Positions 23,901 to 33,092 of a stretch of 64,000 bases of DNA are shown here, piece by piece. A model generated the notes under the pieces. It ran no database searches. It was given only the letters and a program-made list of their open reading frames with translations, and was not told the origin of the DNA. Location: positions 35,262,102 through 35,326,101 of the forward strand of contig OZ022261.1 of assembly GCA_963978905.1 (NCBI GenBank). Direction: 5' to 3'. The translations under genes and the position numbers were made by a program. Position 1 is the stretch's first letter, and every line of letters starts with the position of its first letter. This DNA is from Trichostrongylus colubriformis. Taxonomy: Eukaryota > Nematoda > Chromadorea > Rhabditida > Trichostrongylidae.

Positions 23901-26900
23901 TTGAATTTCGCAGTCCAGTTACGTTCTGTAGCTGTTTTGACGGATGTTAAAAACTATACGTAGGCGGCCGAACGATAAGTGATGGATTCAGAGGAGTGGA
24001 TTGTTTTTTATGAATTCCGCTCGGAAATTGTTTCGCAATTGAATTTCCGAAGTGGAAAAGAGACTCACAGTTGAAAACGGAAATTGAAACTTTAAAAAAA
24101 CTGCGAGATACTTGCAATATTTGCAGTGACAACTTTTTATGACGCGCTTGAAGCATAGCCTTGAAGGAGACTATGGAGGGCTCTTTTCCTTGGGTTAGAA
24201 GATCAAGAGAGCTGTCCAAAATTCGCTTGGAAGTCTGAATTCTGAAGGTTGTACAAATACTGCAAAAAAACTCCAATCACAGCAGTATTTTTTCAAAACA
24301 CAAGAATTCACCGTTAATTTGAGTAATATAACTAGGGTCACCAATGTTCAAGGTTATTCGCTTATTCTAAAGCGGATCACCCTCGGAGAGCCTTTCATAT
24401 ATCAAAAGCAACAAATCTTGCTTTTGATATAAGAGAACAGACGAGTTTTCGTTTCCAAAATATCTGAACACTTCATAGAGCATTCGAGAAATGGTTGAAC
24501 GAGAGCCGACTTTATTAATATTTTAGACAACAAAAACAACAAGACGCAAATTAATGTAGGCTAATTTCCCGCCTTGGCTGAATATGTGTGCGATACAGAA
24601 GGAACCGCTGCGGCGTCGCGAGCAAGGCACGCGCGGTGTTAACGCGGTAGCCGAGCTGAGTCCAAGGTACAGGGCAGGAAGTGAGCAGAAAAGGCGGCGC
24701 GTTGCGTTTCCAAATTAGCTTCACAAAGTTTCCTTTTGTTCTCAATTTACTTTTTTCAATTTTCCATTTCCACAGCTATCCCTACAATGACTTTGTTAGA
24801 AAGCCACGTCAATTGTTGCTAATTTGGCTCAACTACTTCCTGAGTAGACACTGTTCAATGTTCACAGGTACATAATCAACGGTCTCTCAGGAAGTTGCAA
24901 AAAGAGTAACACGCGATCTTTAACCACACAATTTCAGCGATCACGACTCTCAGACAAGTGCTACAAAATTGATTTGTAGTCAACTCAATGGCAATGGGAA
25001 TCTAACCAGAGGAAGTTACCACGGTCGGTAAAGACATGAAGCAAAACTACAAAGAGTTCAGACCGTTCACAAGTAGAAGGCAAAATCCGCTTACTTTTTC
25101 CAGAGAATTCAACTCAGAGACGATGATCATGCATAAATCGAAACGGAAAAAAATATGCAGAAAAACAAGGGAAAAGACAAGATATGGAAGCATTTCCACT
25201 GGAAACCGTCAGTTGACTTCAGTGCCGTCTCACTGAGCTGTGCAGTAGGGCTTTTTTCCATGCACTTTTTTCTAATGATGAAACAGAAGACTCACGAAAG
25301 GAGAAAGTGCAGTTGACGGATAAAGGGAATGAGTACCCTTATGTCAAGGTTTTGCACCACGACGAGCGGCGTGCGTTGCGGTGTGTGCGAGCTACGCGCG
25401 CCACTACAGTTAGGCCTTAGACCGATTGCTTGGTAAGGCTAGGGCGCCATGCGGATGACTTGTAATCGCTTCGGGATGCACAAGCGGAGATGCAGAGGCA
25501 CGCAGCCACCGCAGAGTATGAACGCGACCTCAAAGTGCTGTCCTAATGATAGAGAAACGATGCTCTCGAAATTCTGCCTTCCGAAAGCTGGTGATCAAGC
25601 ATCCAGTGCAAAGTATGTTAATTCCTAAATGTGCAATGGAAACAAGGCCGATAGTGTGCACTCGTATAACACGTACATCTCCCACACTCTGGGAACAGCT
25701 ATACCATGGTGTTTGACCATAACTATAGAATGATATGACATTTTAAACCAAACACGGTATCTTACCCGTAGAAATGACCTCGAATGAAATCATGAATTTT
25801 CTCTTTCGCCACTGCATGAAGGTTCTGGAATTCATGTAGAGCCGAGAATTTCACTACATTCAGTCCGTTCGGTGTCAGTATGTCCGGCTTACGACCAAGA
25901 AGATGTTCAGCTTCGAGTCCAGTGATTTCACTAAACGAATAACCTTACTGTACTCTAATAAGACATTAAGAGAAGATTAATTCTCAGTGCAAATGCTTTG
26001 CACTTTAGGCTTTTCACTCGAAATTGTAATTATGATCATAATCAGTCAATTAATTAGCCATAAATGATTCATCATAAAACACATGACATGGGCATAAGGG
26101 CCCAGACTACTGGAGTGCGCTACGTTCTCGTCCACCATACAAAATCTTGATAGACGTGGGACTATAACCATATCTGTTAGAACCTTTCCTTCTGTCAGCG
26201 GTTGTTCCTCTCAAAGCCAAGGGTAGAGGTACCGTAAGCATAAAAAACCCTTTTCAAAATGAAAGCCACAGGTCCAGGTAGACTATCTGTGGCGAAATAG
26301 GCGGGTAACGTAAGAGCCGTTCTCTTCAGTGGCCGCCGCCTGCTTCAACATGGTCTCTCCCCTTTTTTAACATGGCCCACCCCATTCGGAAACAATTTTC
26401 GACCGTTTCATTACGTTTTTCCTTCGCTTTCGTATTAATAAGTACCTTGACCTTCATATTCAACAATATTTTCGTATTCGCCTCAAACTATCCCTACCAC
26501 CGTCTCTGTATTTTTAGAAGAAATTTATTGATCAAACGTTTGAATGCTTGTACATCTGAGACAGTGTGCAACCCATGCGAACTCTATCCGTGTCATGAGT
26601 AGATTACTTGAGTAATACGTCTTAATGTTCGCTAAATCACTCTCTGTCTGGTCATGGGTCTGTGATGTGGGTCTTCTTTTCAGCAATGATTTCCATTCCT
26701 GTAAAAATCGATGATAACTAACAGATAAATCAATAAAATATACAGCCTTGGTTACTGCGTTACATACGCATACTTTTTTTTATTTTCGGGAACTTTGAAC
26801 GTTGGCAATAACATTGTAAATTACTGTTTTTGGAATTGCTCAGGCATTTTGTTGATGCAACAGAGAACATTTTCGTACCCAGTACTTACAGATTCAATAC

Positions 26901-29900
26901 ATGATTTTCTTTTAATGTACAAAAAACGTTGACATCAATTATCAAGGTTTATCTTGAAACTTCACTGAGCCGCATGATTTATTGCTGTGGTTCAAATGTT
27001 GCTTTACTGGTACATGAGATAAATACCCAGCGCCATCATGTTTTCTATATTCCACGTTCTAACGTGATTTTTTTGCCGAAGCAATTTAGCGCGTAACACC
27101 GGTGTCTATTGTTAAAATGAATTTCGAATTCCCTACCGCGTCTCTCTCACGATCGGCTGGATGCCACTCTGCCTGTGAACGAAGCCACGCCCATCCGGCG
27201 CCAACTATGAACGCACCCTCAGTAAGGTTTAGGATGAAAAGGATACCACAACAGCGCCGCAGCCCCGCCATCCAGTTACTTAGCATCTTTTTGGATCTTC
27301 AGAATGGCACCTATCCTGAAGATGACTCTCTCTCAAAAAAAAAGGACAGATAAGACAGAAAAGGACAGACAGGAAAGCAGTAAAGTCTAGACGTGCTACC
27401 AATAATTAGTGAACGTAGTGTAAAAAAACAGAACGGCAAGAGTTCATTGCTTCAAGACCATGAGCTTCTGAAGGAGTGAGTGGATGAGCTCGTTTTTTTG
27501 TAAACAGAAGAGAAAACTGAAAAGAAAATTCGTCCACAAGGAGAAGGGATGGAAAAAAGAGGGAAACGAGGAAGTCTAAAAGATGGGTGTAAGATACGTG
27601 TACCACAAAAAATGCAGTCGTACTGAAGCTTTGAGCTAGACGTTGATTCAGATTTGGTGAGTCATCCGAGAAGTATCATGATTGCACTACCGTACCTCAG
27701 AGGGGGGAACATAGAGATTTAAAATTTTGCCCCTGCTGTGCATGGTCATTTCGGGTTCCCGGAAACAAGCGAAAGCACGGGATGGGAAATTCTCATGGGG
27801 AGGGGGCTTATGTTGGTTTGCAAAAACGGGGGTCATATATGGGGAGGAAAACCCTCGTGTAATCGCCATCGAACACCTCTCTTTCATCAGTTTTTGAGCC
27901 CAGTGAGGTGGTTTCTGAGAAAGTCGTTGGTCGATAACCATACTTTGCATTGAGGGTAGTAATGCTATGATTTCGATTGATGACCTTTTGAGGAGGTTGA
28001 CAGCAATCACGATGGGGGGGGGGGGAAGAAAGGGATTTTGAGTTATAGGAAAAATAAGAAAGCAAAATAAAACTGAATGTAAATAAAAATATCGAAGAAT
28101 ACGAATGAACGAGCTGCACCATTCACCTTATTAAGAGAAAGGAAAAATTTCATGAGAAAGAATTTGATTCTGAAATCATCTGAGCGATCATAGCCTGATG
28201 ATTGTAGTGTCTGAAATCATCTGAGCGATCATAGCCTGATGATTGTAGTGAAGGAAAGTGAAAAATCCAAGTGCGCCCTAATCAAACAGGAAAAAAGTTG
28301 GAAGACAAAGAGATCCAGAAGAAAAACACGGATACTTACTAGTAAAACAAAAGTGTTCAAGGAAAACACACATAAACTTAGTAATACAACCAAATAAAAA
28401 GAGAGTAATAAAAGTTTTGAAAAGCATCTACTAACCTGACAGTCGTGAAGACGTGGGCGAGATGGACGGCTGCCCTCTCAATACAGTAACGATGGTATAT
28501 TTGCCGCTCACCAGCTTCCCGATCAACATCGATCTGAGAAAAACAGTGAAAAAATTCAAAGAGAAAAGCCAAAAGCCGTAAAAAATCCTATTCTAATGTT
28601 CAAAAGCACGTTCCAACAGGTTCCGATTAACATTCCGAAGCATCATGTGTTCATCTCTTCTCCTATTCCAACATTTGAATGACTTCACAATTCTTTGCCG
28701 AAAGCCTCATTAACGTACACAGGTGGGAAAATGGTGAGCGACAACGGTCAAAATAATCGTCCGGTTGCCGCCCTAATGGGCGTGTTCGGGACTTCGCTTC
28801 TCACAAACACGAGTTTCCACACCTCAGTCTGCCAGTACTATGCCGCGCGCGGCAGACGCTTCCACTCTTGCCGGACGGACCTTATATTACTTTTCCACGA
28901 TGAGCATAAATTTTTCATCAACGAGGATATGCGGTGAGACGACGTGCACGATTCGTCAGGTGATCATGTAAAACTTTTTAACACGATCAGTATTTTTCTG
29001 GCACGAATTTGTTGTAGAATTCTCTCAGCTGAAACGCATTATCTGCTCAAATAGGTCAATGTAGCATAGCGTGCCCAAAATTTGGATCCCTTCAGGAAGC
29101 ACGTGATTTGCTGATTACGCAACCAAGACGGGCCGTTTTTGCGTATTGTCGATACGTAACGTTGAGAGTTGCGATAAATTCTAAGAACGGATCATTGGTG
29201 TACAGAAACAATAATGATAACGAACTCTGAACACGATGACCAAACAACATACGAAGCGAATGCCAGCTGTTGAATTTTGGAAATCGTACTTACCGTTACT
29301 AATACAGTGTTTGATGTGGCTTGATATGAACCGAATTGAATTATGTATGTGAACCTACTCGAGGAAGATTATTGTACAGGTCCACACCACCAGCGCACAG
29401 ATGACGTCCCAACAGCGTCGCATGTGTTGTAAACACTAATGAAATATTAAGTTTCCACAACCTGCAAAGTCATACATTCTATAGTAGGTGAGTGCCATAG
29501 GACAAGACTTCGCGCTGCAACCAACGGCGTGCGGCGTGATGCGTGCGAGCTAGGTGCGCGTACGTGGTTTGGTCTTAAGGCGAATACGTCTGAAATAATG
29601 CGCAAGACACCTATAGCTCGCGTGGACCGCATCCGACGCTGCGGTGCAAAAACTTGTCTCAAGGATACACATCCCCTATAGTTATTCTTATCCACCGAGC
29701 ACGGTCACAGTGCGAGCTGTGAACATAACAGAACTCCAGGCCATCACTCAGAATCGATAAGCAAAAGGATTGGTTTTCTTTTGTACGGTGCCACCACGAA
29801 AGACGCAGAGCGCGTAACTCCTTATCTATCTCTGGTTCCAAAGAGCTACAGTACTACTATTTATGTACACAGTTGCAATCTTTCTTATCTCGAAATAGAG

Positions 29901-32424
29901 GAAAACAAGTAAGGGGCTTATCTCTGGATATCTCCTATCAACGAATCCAAAACGAGAGAATCACAAATATTCTCTTTGCTCGAAGACTGGTAATGGTTGG
30001 CCCACCAAAGTCATACAAGCTTTTCCACAAAAGCAGGTGTCACAAAACTAATAAAACTGGCAATGTAATAATAGTATGTAGCAATTTACTAATAGTAATA
30101 TACTCACGATATTCAAGCACAATATGCTAAAGTTAGGGCCGCGAGCACAAGGTACACTTTGCGTCGCGCGCGTCGTTTCGACAGGTATATTATGCACGAT
30201 TATTTTCAAAAAACGCGCGCGGCTTCACTTTAACAGCTGCGCCCTTCCAGTTAAAAGAGTAAGCATTATTCTTAGTAGAAGAAAAATCCAAATGAGAAGG
30301 AAGTTTTTTTTTGAAAAATACCATACCTGATCATAATAAGTCCGGCTGCGGACTGCCATTCGTGAAAATGAGCCACAATTAGCGGATTGGTTGACTCGAT
30401 TGCTTCAGCAAACTAAGCACGTTTAATATGATGCAAATTAGAAACTCTATTCAGCTACCAGCCAAGGAATTTAGAGTCTAAAATTACCTTCTGCAGGAAT
30501 ATAGCCACCATGAAGCCAAGGATAATGCAGTCGTTCGATTCACGATCATGCCACGGTATCCCCACTTTTGTAACTCCCCACATCTTAATGAACAGAAAGA
30601 CAAATTACAAGGTGATATCTAATTCTGAAGAGGTGTAAACCTCATGCTTCCACTGATCAAGTTTCCATGCTGCTGAGCCTATATCAAACAGCACCACTTT
30701 TGGGTATCCGTCAATCAACCATCTTCCATAAATAACCTATGAAAATACATGGTATCAGGCAAAAAATAAGACATCAATTCTTCCACTACTTCAGAAAAGG
30801 CTGGACCGCTTGCAATAGCGCGCGCGGTTGCGAAACGGTATAATGGTGCAAACCAGTCCGTACCGCATCCGTGTACGCATATGCAGCCATTGTGTCTTTG
30901 AACTAACTTCAGCACACGAACCTTAAAGCCGCAATCTCTTGCATGTTCCAGCGCGTATCGCATTGCTGCATTATCTGGTTCGAGTATTTCTACCTGAAAA
31001 TAATATTTTACTATATCACGTCACGAAATGAACGTCCCTTGAATGATTCACCGCCCTTATCATTTAACAGACGTCTGGTTTTTTTTTCGTCTACGTGACT
31101 TCTCAATGGAACCGATAGAAAAACACTATCAGCCACGAATAAGTGCAGAAGTGTTCAAACAAATGACGTCATCGCAACGTGACCTCTGTGACATGTCTGG
31201 TCGCACTTTAAAGTGTTCATTCTCAGAACTTTTGATTTTAAACACGCGACTCAACGGCAATACTCACTTGCACTATTTGATGCAATGGCAGTGCAGTACC
31301 GGTTTTCAGCTGAGGTCACACTGACCGCATCAATAGTTTATAATAAAGATGTTTTAAACGAAGAGTTTGCAACTGCGAGCCAGAAAGCGATATTAACAGA
31401 AAAAAGCGATGGGTGCGACATTCTTCTGTGATTGGTCGAATGTCGACCACCACCAATCATAGCAACCTCAGGAGTACGCGCAGCTCTCCCCAACCTATAG
31501 TCTACAGCAGTTTTTGGGCTTAACGCTCAGAAACCAACTAACTTCAAAATCAACAAAAAGGCTAATTGCATGTAAAGTAGATACGCCAGAGTAAAGCAAG
31601 CATCAAATGGAAGGCATATAGAAGTGACAACCTCAAGCTTAACACGATCCTCATTGTATGGTCCAAGCATGCAGTACTGATCACCGAGCTCTTCAGTGGA
31701 GATTGGAGCTTTTGTTCGCAGTACAGTATAGATGCCTCCAACTGAAAAATTGAGACTTTTGTTACATTTACAACTAACCCGTATCTCTATAACATGGAAT
31801 TTGATGAAACAAAAATATTTGAACCAAGTCCTCGCATCTGCCATCCAAAACTTTCCAACTCTCAAGTTTCTATCAATTTTCCCCGCCATAAGGAGTACAG
31901 TGAAAAAGACGTCGAGGGAAAAGAACTGCGCGGCAAACTACGTAGTATTGCAGAATCTTATAAACGGTCGAATGGTATCACTTCCTTTGCATTAGTTCCA
32001 TGAGTCAAATGCTCGAAAGCCCATTATGTACATCCCAAGAGTATTTCTAAGCAAAAATTTGAACCGTTTCTGTCTCCAACTAGTCCATGAGTGTTCGTTG
32101 TTCAATAAGTGCATATTGATGTTCGGAAAAACTTGTCCGAACACATTGTTGTTAAGTACACGTCACGATGATTAAACTATCAAGTAAATACCTTTGTTTG
32201 CCACCTCCCAGCTACACTCGAACACGAATCGGCCCTCGTGACGAGCCGTCTCGCCTTGATCCATTATGTCATCGGATCGAAGACCAAGTCCCTTGATATC
32301 AAATGAATATTTATTATTTTCCTTTCAAACGAGAACCTTCTCAGGCACTTACCGCCAATTGCTTGGCGATTTTCGTTGTAGAAAGTTTGCGGCCAATACG
32401 TGCCGGCGATGACGAGCCCGACAT
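2935..32424 (-). CDS. gsy-1: Glycogen [starch] synthase (GT3 family)
   Basis: Transfers glucose from UDP-glucose to growing glycogen in the cytosol. Exons, 5' to 3': 32424-32353, 32291-32192, 31741-31632, 30993-30922, 30736-30641, 30583-30488, 30412-30327, [about 26 nt not located], 29435-29359, 28533-28436, 25930-25766, 23178-23058, 12602-12424, 11230-11152, 8555-8442, 5627-5501, 5140-4966, 4330-4246, 3778-3725, 3084-2935. Predicted length is about 693 aa, close to animal homologues. Visible hallmarks are K57-[15 protein letters not shown] (199-201), [12 protein letters not shown] with the two catalytic-type glutamates E533 and E541, and the G6P-sensing arginine cluster [13 protein letters not shown] (602-614). 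The N-terminal RKLS15 resembles regulatory site 2. The tail carries S/T every fourth residue (659, 663, 667, 671, 675) before DTEDD, matching the GSK3/CK2 ladder. The start ATG follows a TTTCAG by 21 nt. Phase closes exactly if the missing exon is 26 nt. Confidence 0.95.
3131..3192 (+). repeat. R1 element, truncated copy
   Basis: The right half of the R1 consensus, with GTGCCGTATGTAGTCGGGTC followed by GAAGCGGCTACC. It lies in the last intron of gsy-1, immediately upstream of the terminal exon. Confidence 0.6.
3875..3940 (-). repeat. R1 element copy
   Basis: Reverse-orientation copy containing AGGACCCAACTACATTTGGC and then CTCACACGCATCGCACGCCA. It lies in a gsy-1 intron. Confidence 0.75.
4883..4906. 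repeat. 24-bp perfect palindrome
   Basis: Perfect inverted symmetry centred on GAGCTC, with arms ACACTTAATGAG and CTCATTAAGTGT. It lies in the gsy-1 intron, 60 nt past the donor of the exon ending at 4966. It could form a cruciform in DNA or a 12-bp hairpin in RNA, or be a symmetric protein site. Its function is unknown. Confidence 0.85.
5233..5346. repeat. Short foldback element (R6 type)
   Basis: The arms CAAGAGGAGCCCATGCGGTG and the inverse of GCATGGGTTCCTCTTG flank about 70 bp in a gsy-1 intron. Arms of the same flavour (AGGAGC..GCGGCG) recur at 39142-39201, and half-copies near 4786, 24595 and 60420 indicate a small MITE family. Confidence 0.6.
6083..6307. repeat. Foldback MITE with about 85-bp inverted repeats and a G16 tract
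   Basis: The left arm begins GGGTCAAATAAAGTCGGGGG and the right arm ends with its complement, TCCCCCCGACTTTATTTGAC. Similarity continues inward through an AGACGCAA block to a TAGGCTAAA motif. The element contains a run of 16 G at 6098-6113. It lies in the gsy-1 intron between the exons at 8442-8555 and 5501-5627. Overlapping open frames on both strands are products of the inverted repeat. Confidence 0.8.
7079..7146 (+). repeat. R1 element copy
   Basis: Well preserved: GCGGCGTGCGACGCGATGC, then AGGGCGCTGTATGCAGTTGG, then GTCCTAGAGCGATT. It lies in a gsy-1 intron. Confidence 0.8.
7519..7806 (-). CDS. Unrecognised Cys/His-rich 95-codon ORF inside a gsy-1 intron
   Basis: Starts at a genuine ATG (7806) and reads 95 codons to TGA. 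The N-terminus has closely spaced cysteines and histidines ([11 protein letters not shown], then EHHRHR), reminiscent of a zinc-binding finger but not matching a named class. The rest is basic ([14 protein letters not shown]). It is on the same strand as gsy-1 but no in-frame link to its exons is needed, since the flanking gsy-1 exons already join correctly. It could be a nested small gene, a transposon-encoded finger, or chance. Confidence 0.25.
   Translation of the reverse strand: MSHICWTCDGCRLVCDETFSVAEHHRHRISLSVKPVRCFDERSLQVPCDLIVTGACSSNYSVFTYARRNQKPCRLHRLSRFVLLHREKDIFYGSL
7871..8215. mobile_element. MITE family R2, near-complete copy
   Basis: The imperfect terminal inverted repeats are GTGTAGCC.TATGTCGAATTT at the left and the complement of GCGAAAATTCCACATAAGGC at the right. 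Internally it has TTTGAAGT-like and TTTTACGCCCGAAT blocks. The copy at 56030-56364 matches along the whole length, and 21753-21863 is a left-end fragment. There is no transposase ORF, so it is non-autonomous. It lies in a gsy-1 intron. Confidence 0.8.
9361..9428 (-). repeat. R1 element copy, diverged
   Basis: Reverse copy recognisable by GTGATCGCTTCAAGACCCAA and by CATCGCGCCACACGACGCGG. It lies in a gsy-1 intron. Confidence 0.6.
9624..10361 (+). pseudogene. Plus-strand coding-like tract antisense in a gsy-1 intron
   Basis: Three successive plus-strand frames look protein-like. An ATG ORF of 56 codons (9624-9794) contains [21 protein letters not shown] frame following it contains [21 protein letters not shown] 130-codon stop-free stretch (9969-10361) has no Met but contains [15 protein letters not shown] and [18 protein letters not shown]. 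Frame changes between the pieces suggest either exons of an antisense nested gene or a decayed element. No family is recognised, and no clear intron joins the three parts. Confidence 0.3.
10828..10896 (-). repeat. R1 element copy
   Basis: Reverse copy with GGGACCCAGTTACCTACGGC, then GCCCCTAGCTCGCACGC, then GCACGCCGCATGCGCAA. It lies in a gsy-1 intron. Confidence 0.8.
12004..12110 (-). repeat. R1 element copy with extended flank
   Basis: Reverse copy with ATCGCTTTAGGACCCAACTA, then GCATCGCGTCGGACGCCGC. The similarity continues into GAATCCTGAATAACGGTATC, which also appears beside other copies, so the full element is longer than the 60-bp core. Confidence 0.75.
13579..15665 (-). CDS. Rhodopsin-family (class A) peptide-type GPCR nested in gsy-1
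   Basis: A seven-helix plasma-membrane receptor. Exons 15665-14888, 14276-13874 and 13819-13579 join in phase to give 473 aa. Seen: N25 of helix 1 (TGLLGN), D69 of helix 2 (SVVDL), C95 at the top of helix 3, DRY at 119-121 ([11 protein letters not shown]), a cysteine in loop 2 (RKCTLG), FICWTPYW in helix 6, and [10 protein letters not shown] in helix 7 where NPxxY is expected. The serine-rich tail of about 100 residues suits G-protein receptor kinases. Overall look is nearest to the somatostatin/opioid/galanin-like neuropeptide receptor group, a family judgement made without alignment. The extracellular N-terminus would be only a few residues, so an upstream 5' exon is likely missed; an acceptor-like TTTTCAG lies near 15841. 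The whole gene sits inside a gsy-1 intron on the same strand. Confidence 0.9.
14543..14553. repeat. C11 homopolymer (G11 on the GPCR sense strand)
   Basis: One of six G/C runs of 11 or more nt in the window, here in the first intron of the GPCR gene. Confidence 0.95.
16612..16682 (+). repeat. R1 element copy
   Basis: Forward copy: CGTGTTGCGTGCGAAGCGAT, then GCGTACGAGCTAGGGGAGCC, then GTAGTTGGGTCACAGAACGA. Confidence 0.75.
16752..17068 (+). repeat. Long dispersed repeat R3, copy A
   Basis: About 317 bp matching 35886-36217 in the same orientation. Shared blocks include GTTCTCTRAAA, GCGAGTTGCCGGCGA, GACGCAGAGGAGTGCGAGAG, and a T-rich end with CGTTCTTTCTCT.CTGTTACA. Neither copy has a convincing ORF. 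It is probably a mobile element of unknown class. Confidence 0.8.
17740..17935. repeat. Head-to-head pair of R1 elements
   Basis: A forward copy (17740-17816, GCGTGCGAGGCGATGCGTGC ... GTGGCTGGGTCCTGGAGCGA) is followed within about 30 bp by a reverse copy (17846-17935, TTAGGACCCAATTACATGCA ... TTGACGTAAGGGTACGCATT). The two make an imperfect palindrome that could fold or mark a composite mobile unit. Confidence 0.75.
18866..18936 (+). repeat. R1 element copy
   Basis: Well preserved forward copy: GTGGCGTGCGGCGTGCGACG, CGATGCGTGCGAGCTAGAGT, GCCGTATGTGATTAGGTCCC. Confidence 0.8.
19624..19815 (+). repeat. Degenerate tandem repeat, about 55-bp unit, three units
   Basis: Three imperfect units carry TTATCGATTGATAGTCAAGC, TTATCGATTGATGGTCGAGC and TTATGGATTGATAGGCGAGC, each followed by CAATCA and an ACGATTA-like tail in the later units. 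Confidence 0.8.
21753..21863 (+). mobile_element. MITE family R2, left-end fragment
   Basis: Begins GTGTAGCCTTGTGTCAAATT and reaches the CTTTGAAGTTTTACCC block seen in the complete R2 copies, then stops. Confidence 0.65.
22862..22962 (+). repeat. R1 element copy with left flank
   Basis: Forward copy preceded by TTACGTCAGGATTTTGCACC. The core GCGCGACGCGATGCGTGCGA and the TGTATGTGGATGGATCCTGC block are readable. It lies just downstream of gsy-1 exon 23178-23058. Confidence 0.7.
25340..25432 (+). repeat. R1 element copy, diverged
   Basis: Forward copy with TATGTCAAGGTTTTGCACCA, GGCGTGCGTTGCGGTGTGTG and CTACAGTTAGGCCTTAGACC. It lies in a gsy-1 intron near exon 25930-25766. Confidence 0.6.
28014..28025. 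repeat. G12 homopolymer (C12 on the gsy-1 sense strand)
   Basis: One of six long G/C runs, in the gsy-1 intron between exons 28436-28533 and 25766-25930. Confidence 0.95.
28169..28250 (+). repeat. Exact 41-bp tandem duplication
   Basis: Two identical 41-bp units, each starting TCTGAAATCATCTGAGCGAT and ending GATGATTGTAGTG, lie side by side in a gsy-1 intron. Identity indicates a recent slippage or duplication event. Confidence 0.95.
29515..29592 (+). repeat. R1 element copy
   Basis: Forward copy: CAACGGCGTGCGGCGTGATG, CGTGCGAGCTAGGTGCGCGT, ACGTGGTTTGGTCTTAAGGC. It lies in the gsy-1 interval that should hold the unlocated exon. Confidence 0.75.
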
Positions 32425-33092
32425 CCTCGATCAGCAGCACAGCAGCTGAAATCATGCACTCGCTGGTCATCTCCTACCAATTGCAGTCGATGTGCAATCA
32501 ATGCGTTTAACAATTGAAGGACCATAACTGCCAAATGAGTAAAATTATTATTACTGAGGTTGGTGACATGAAACAAAACACACAACGGCGCCGCCCACGT
32601 GCCGTCAGTGAAGAGGTATGGGGCCGGCGACGGCTCACGAGCAGTTGTTAAATGTTCTCGTGGTGGGAGATAGATAAAGCATACTCATGACGTATACAGC
32701 CCTCGTCTGAATCTGCTTCGTCAACTTAATCATGCACCCGAATGGGGACACAAACACACATTTCCCGTACCCGGTAATTACAGACTCCTTCTTCTGCACA
32801 AAATACTCAAACATTCACCGTCCTCAGCACATCACAAATGAACCACTGCCCTGCCTAAATCATTTCAGCACAATCTCCGAACTGAACTGTACGCGCCAAA
32901 CCATCAATCAGCTGTGAGAAAGCACACAAGGCGGTGGTCCCGCCAAGAACCACTCCCGCCGATAACTGTTCCTTCTAAACAAGCTCTTACGATTCGGTAT
33001 TTCAGCGCTTTTTGTTTGCTTCAATGGAACCAACCATGACTCAATGAGTATTGCTGCTATTTCTAAGACCAATTCAGCAGAAGATCTCAACA
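32425..33092. promoter_or_regulatory. Divergent promoter interval between gsy-1 and the TMPPE gene
   Basis: The two start codons are 668 bp apart and transcribed outward. A GC-rich patch (32585-32640) contains a canonical E-box, CACGTG, at 32596-32601. A TTTCAG (minus strand, 32451-32446) precedes the gsy-1 ATG by 21 nt and would fit a trans-splice or 5'-UTR intron acceptor. An AATTCAGCAG precedes the TMPPE ATG by 12 nt. Bidirectional regulation is inferred from geometry only. Confidence 0.55.

Noticed and set aside
27687..28010. 107-codon minus-strand ORF with [16 protein letters not shown] translation
   Set aside because: No Met-proximal signals, no family and no splice support; runs into the G12 tract.
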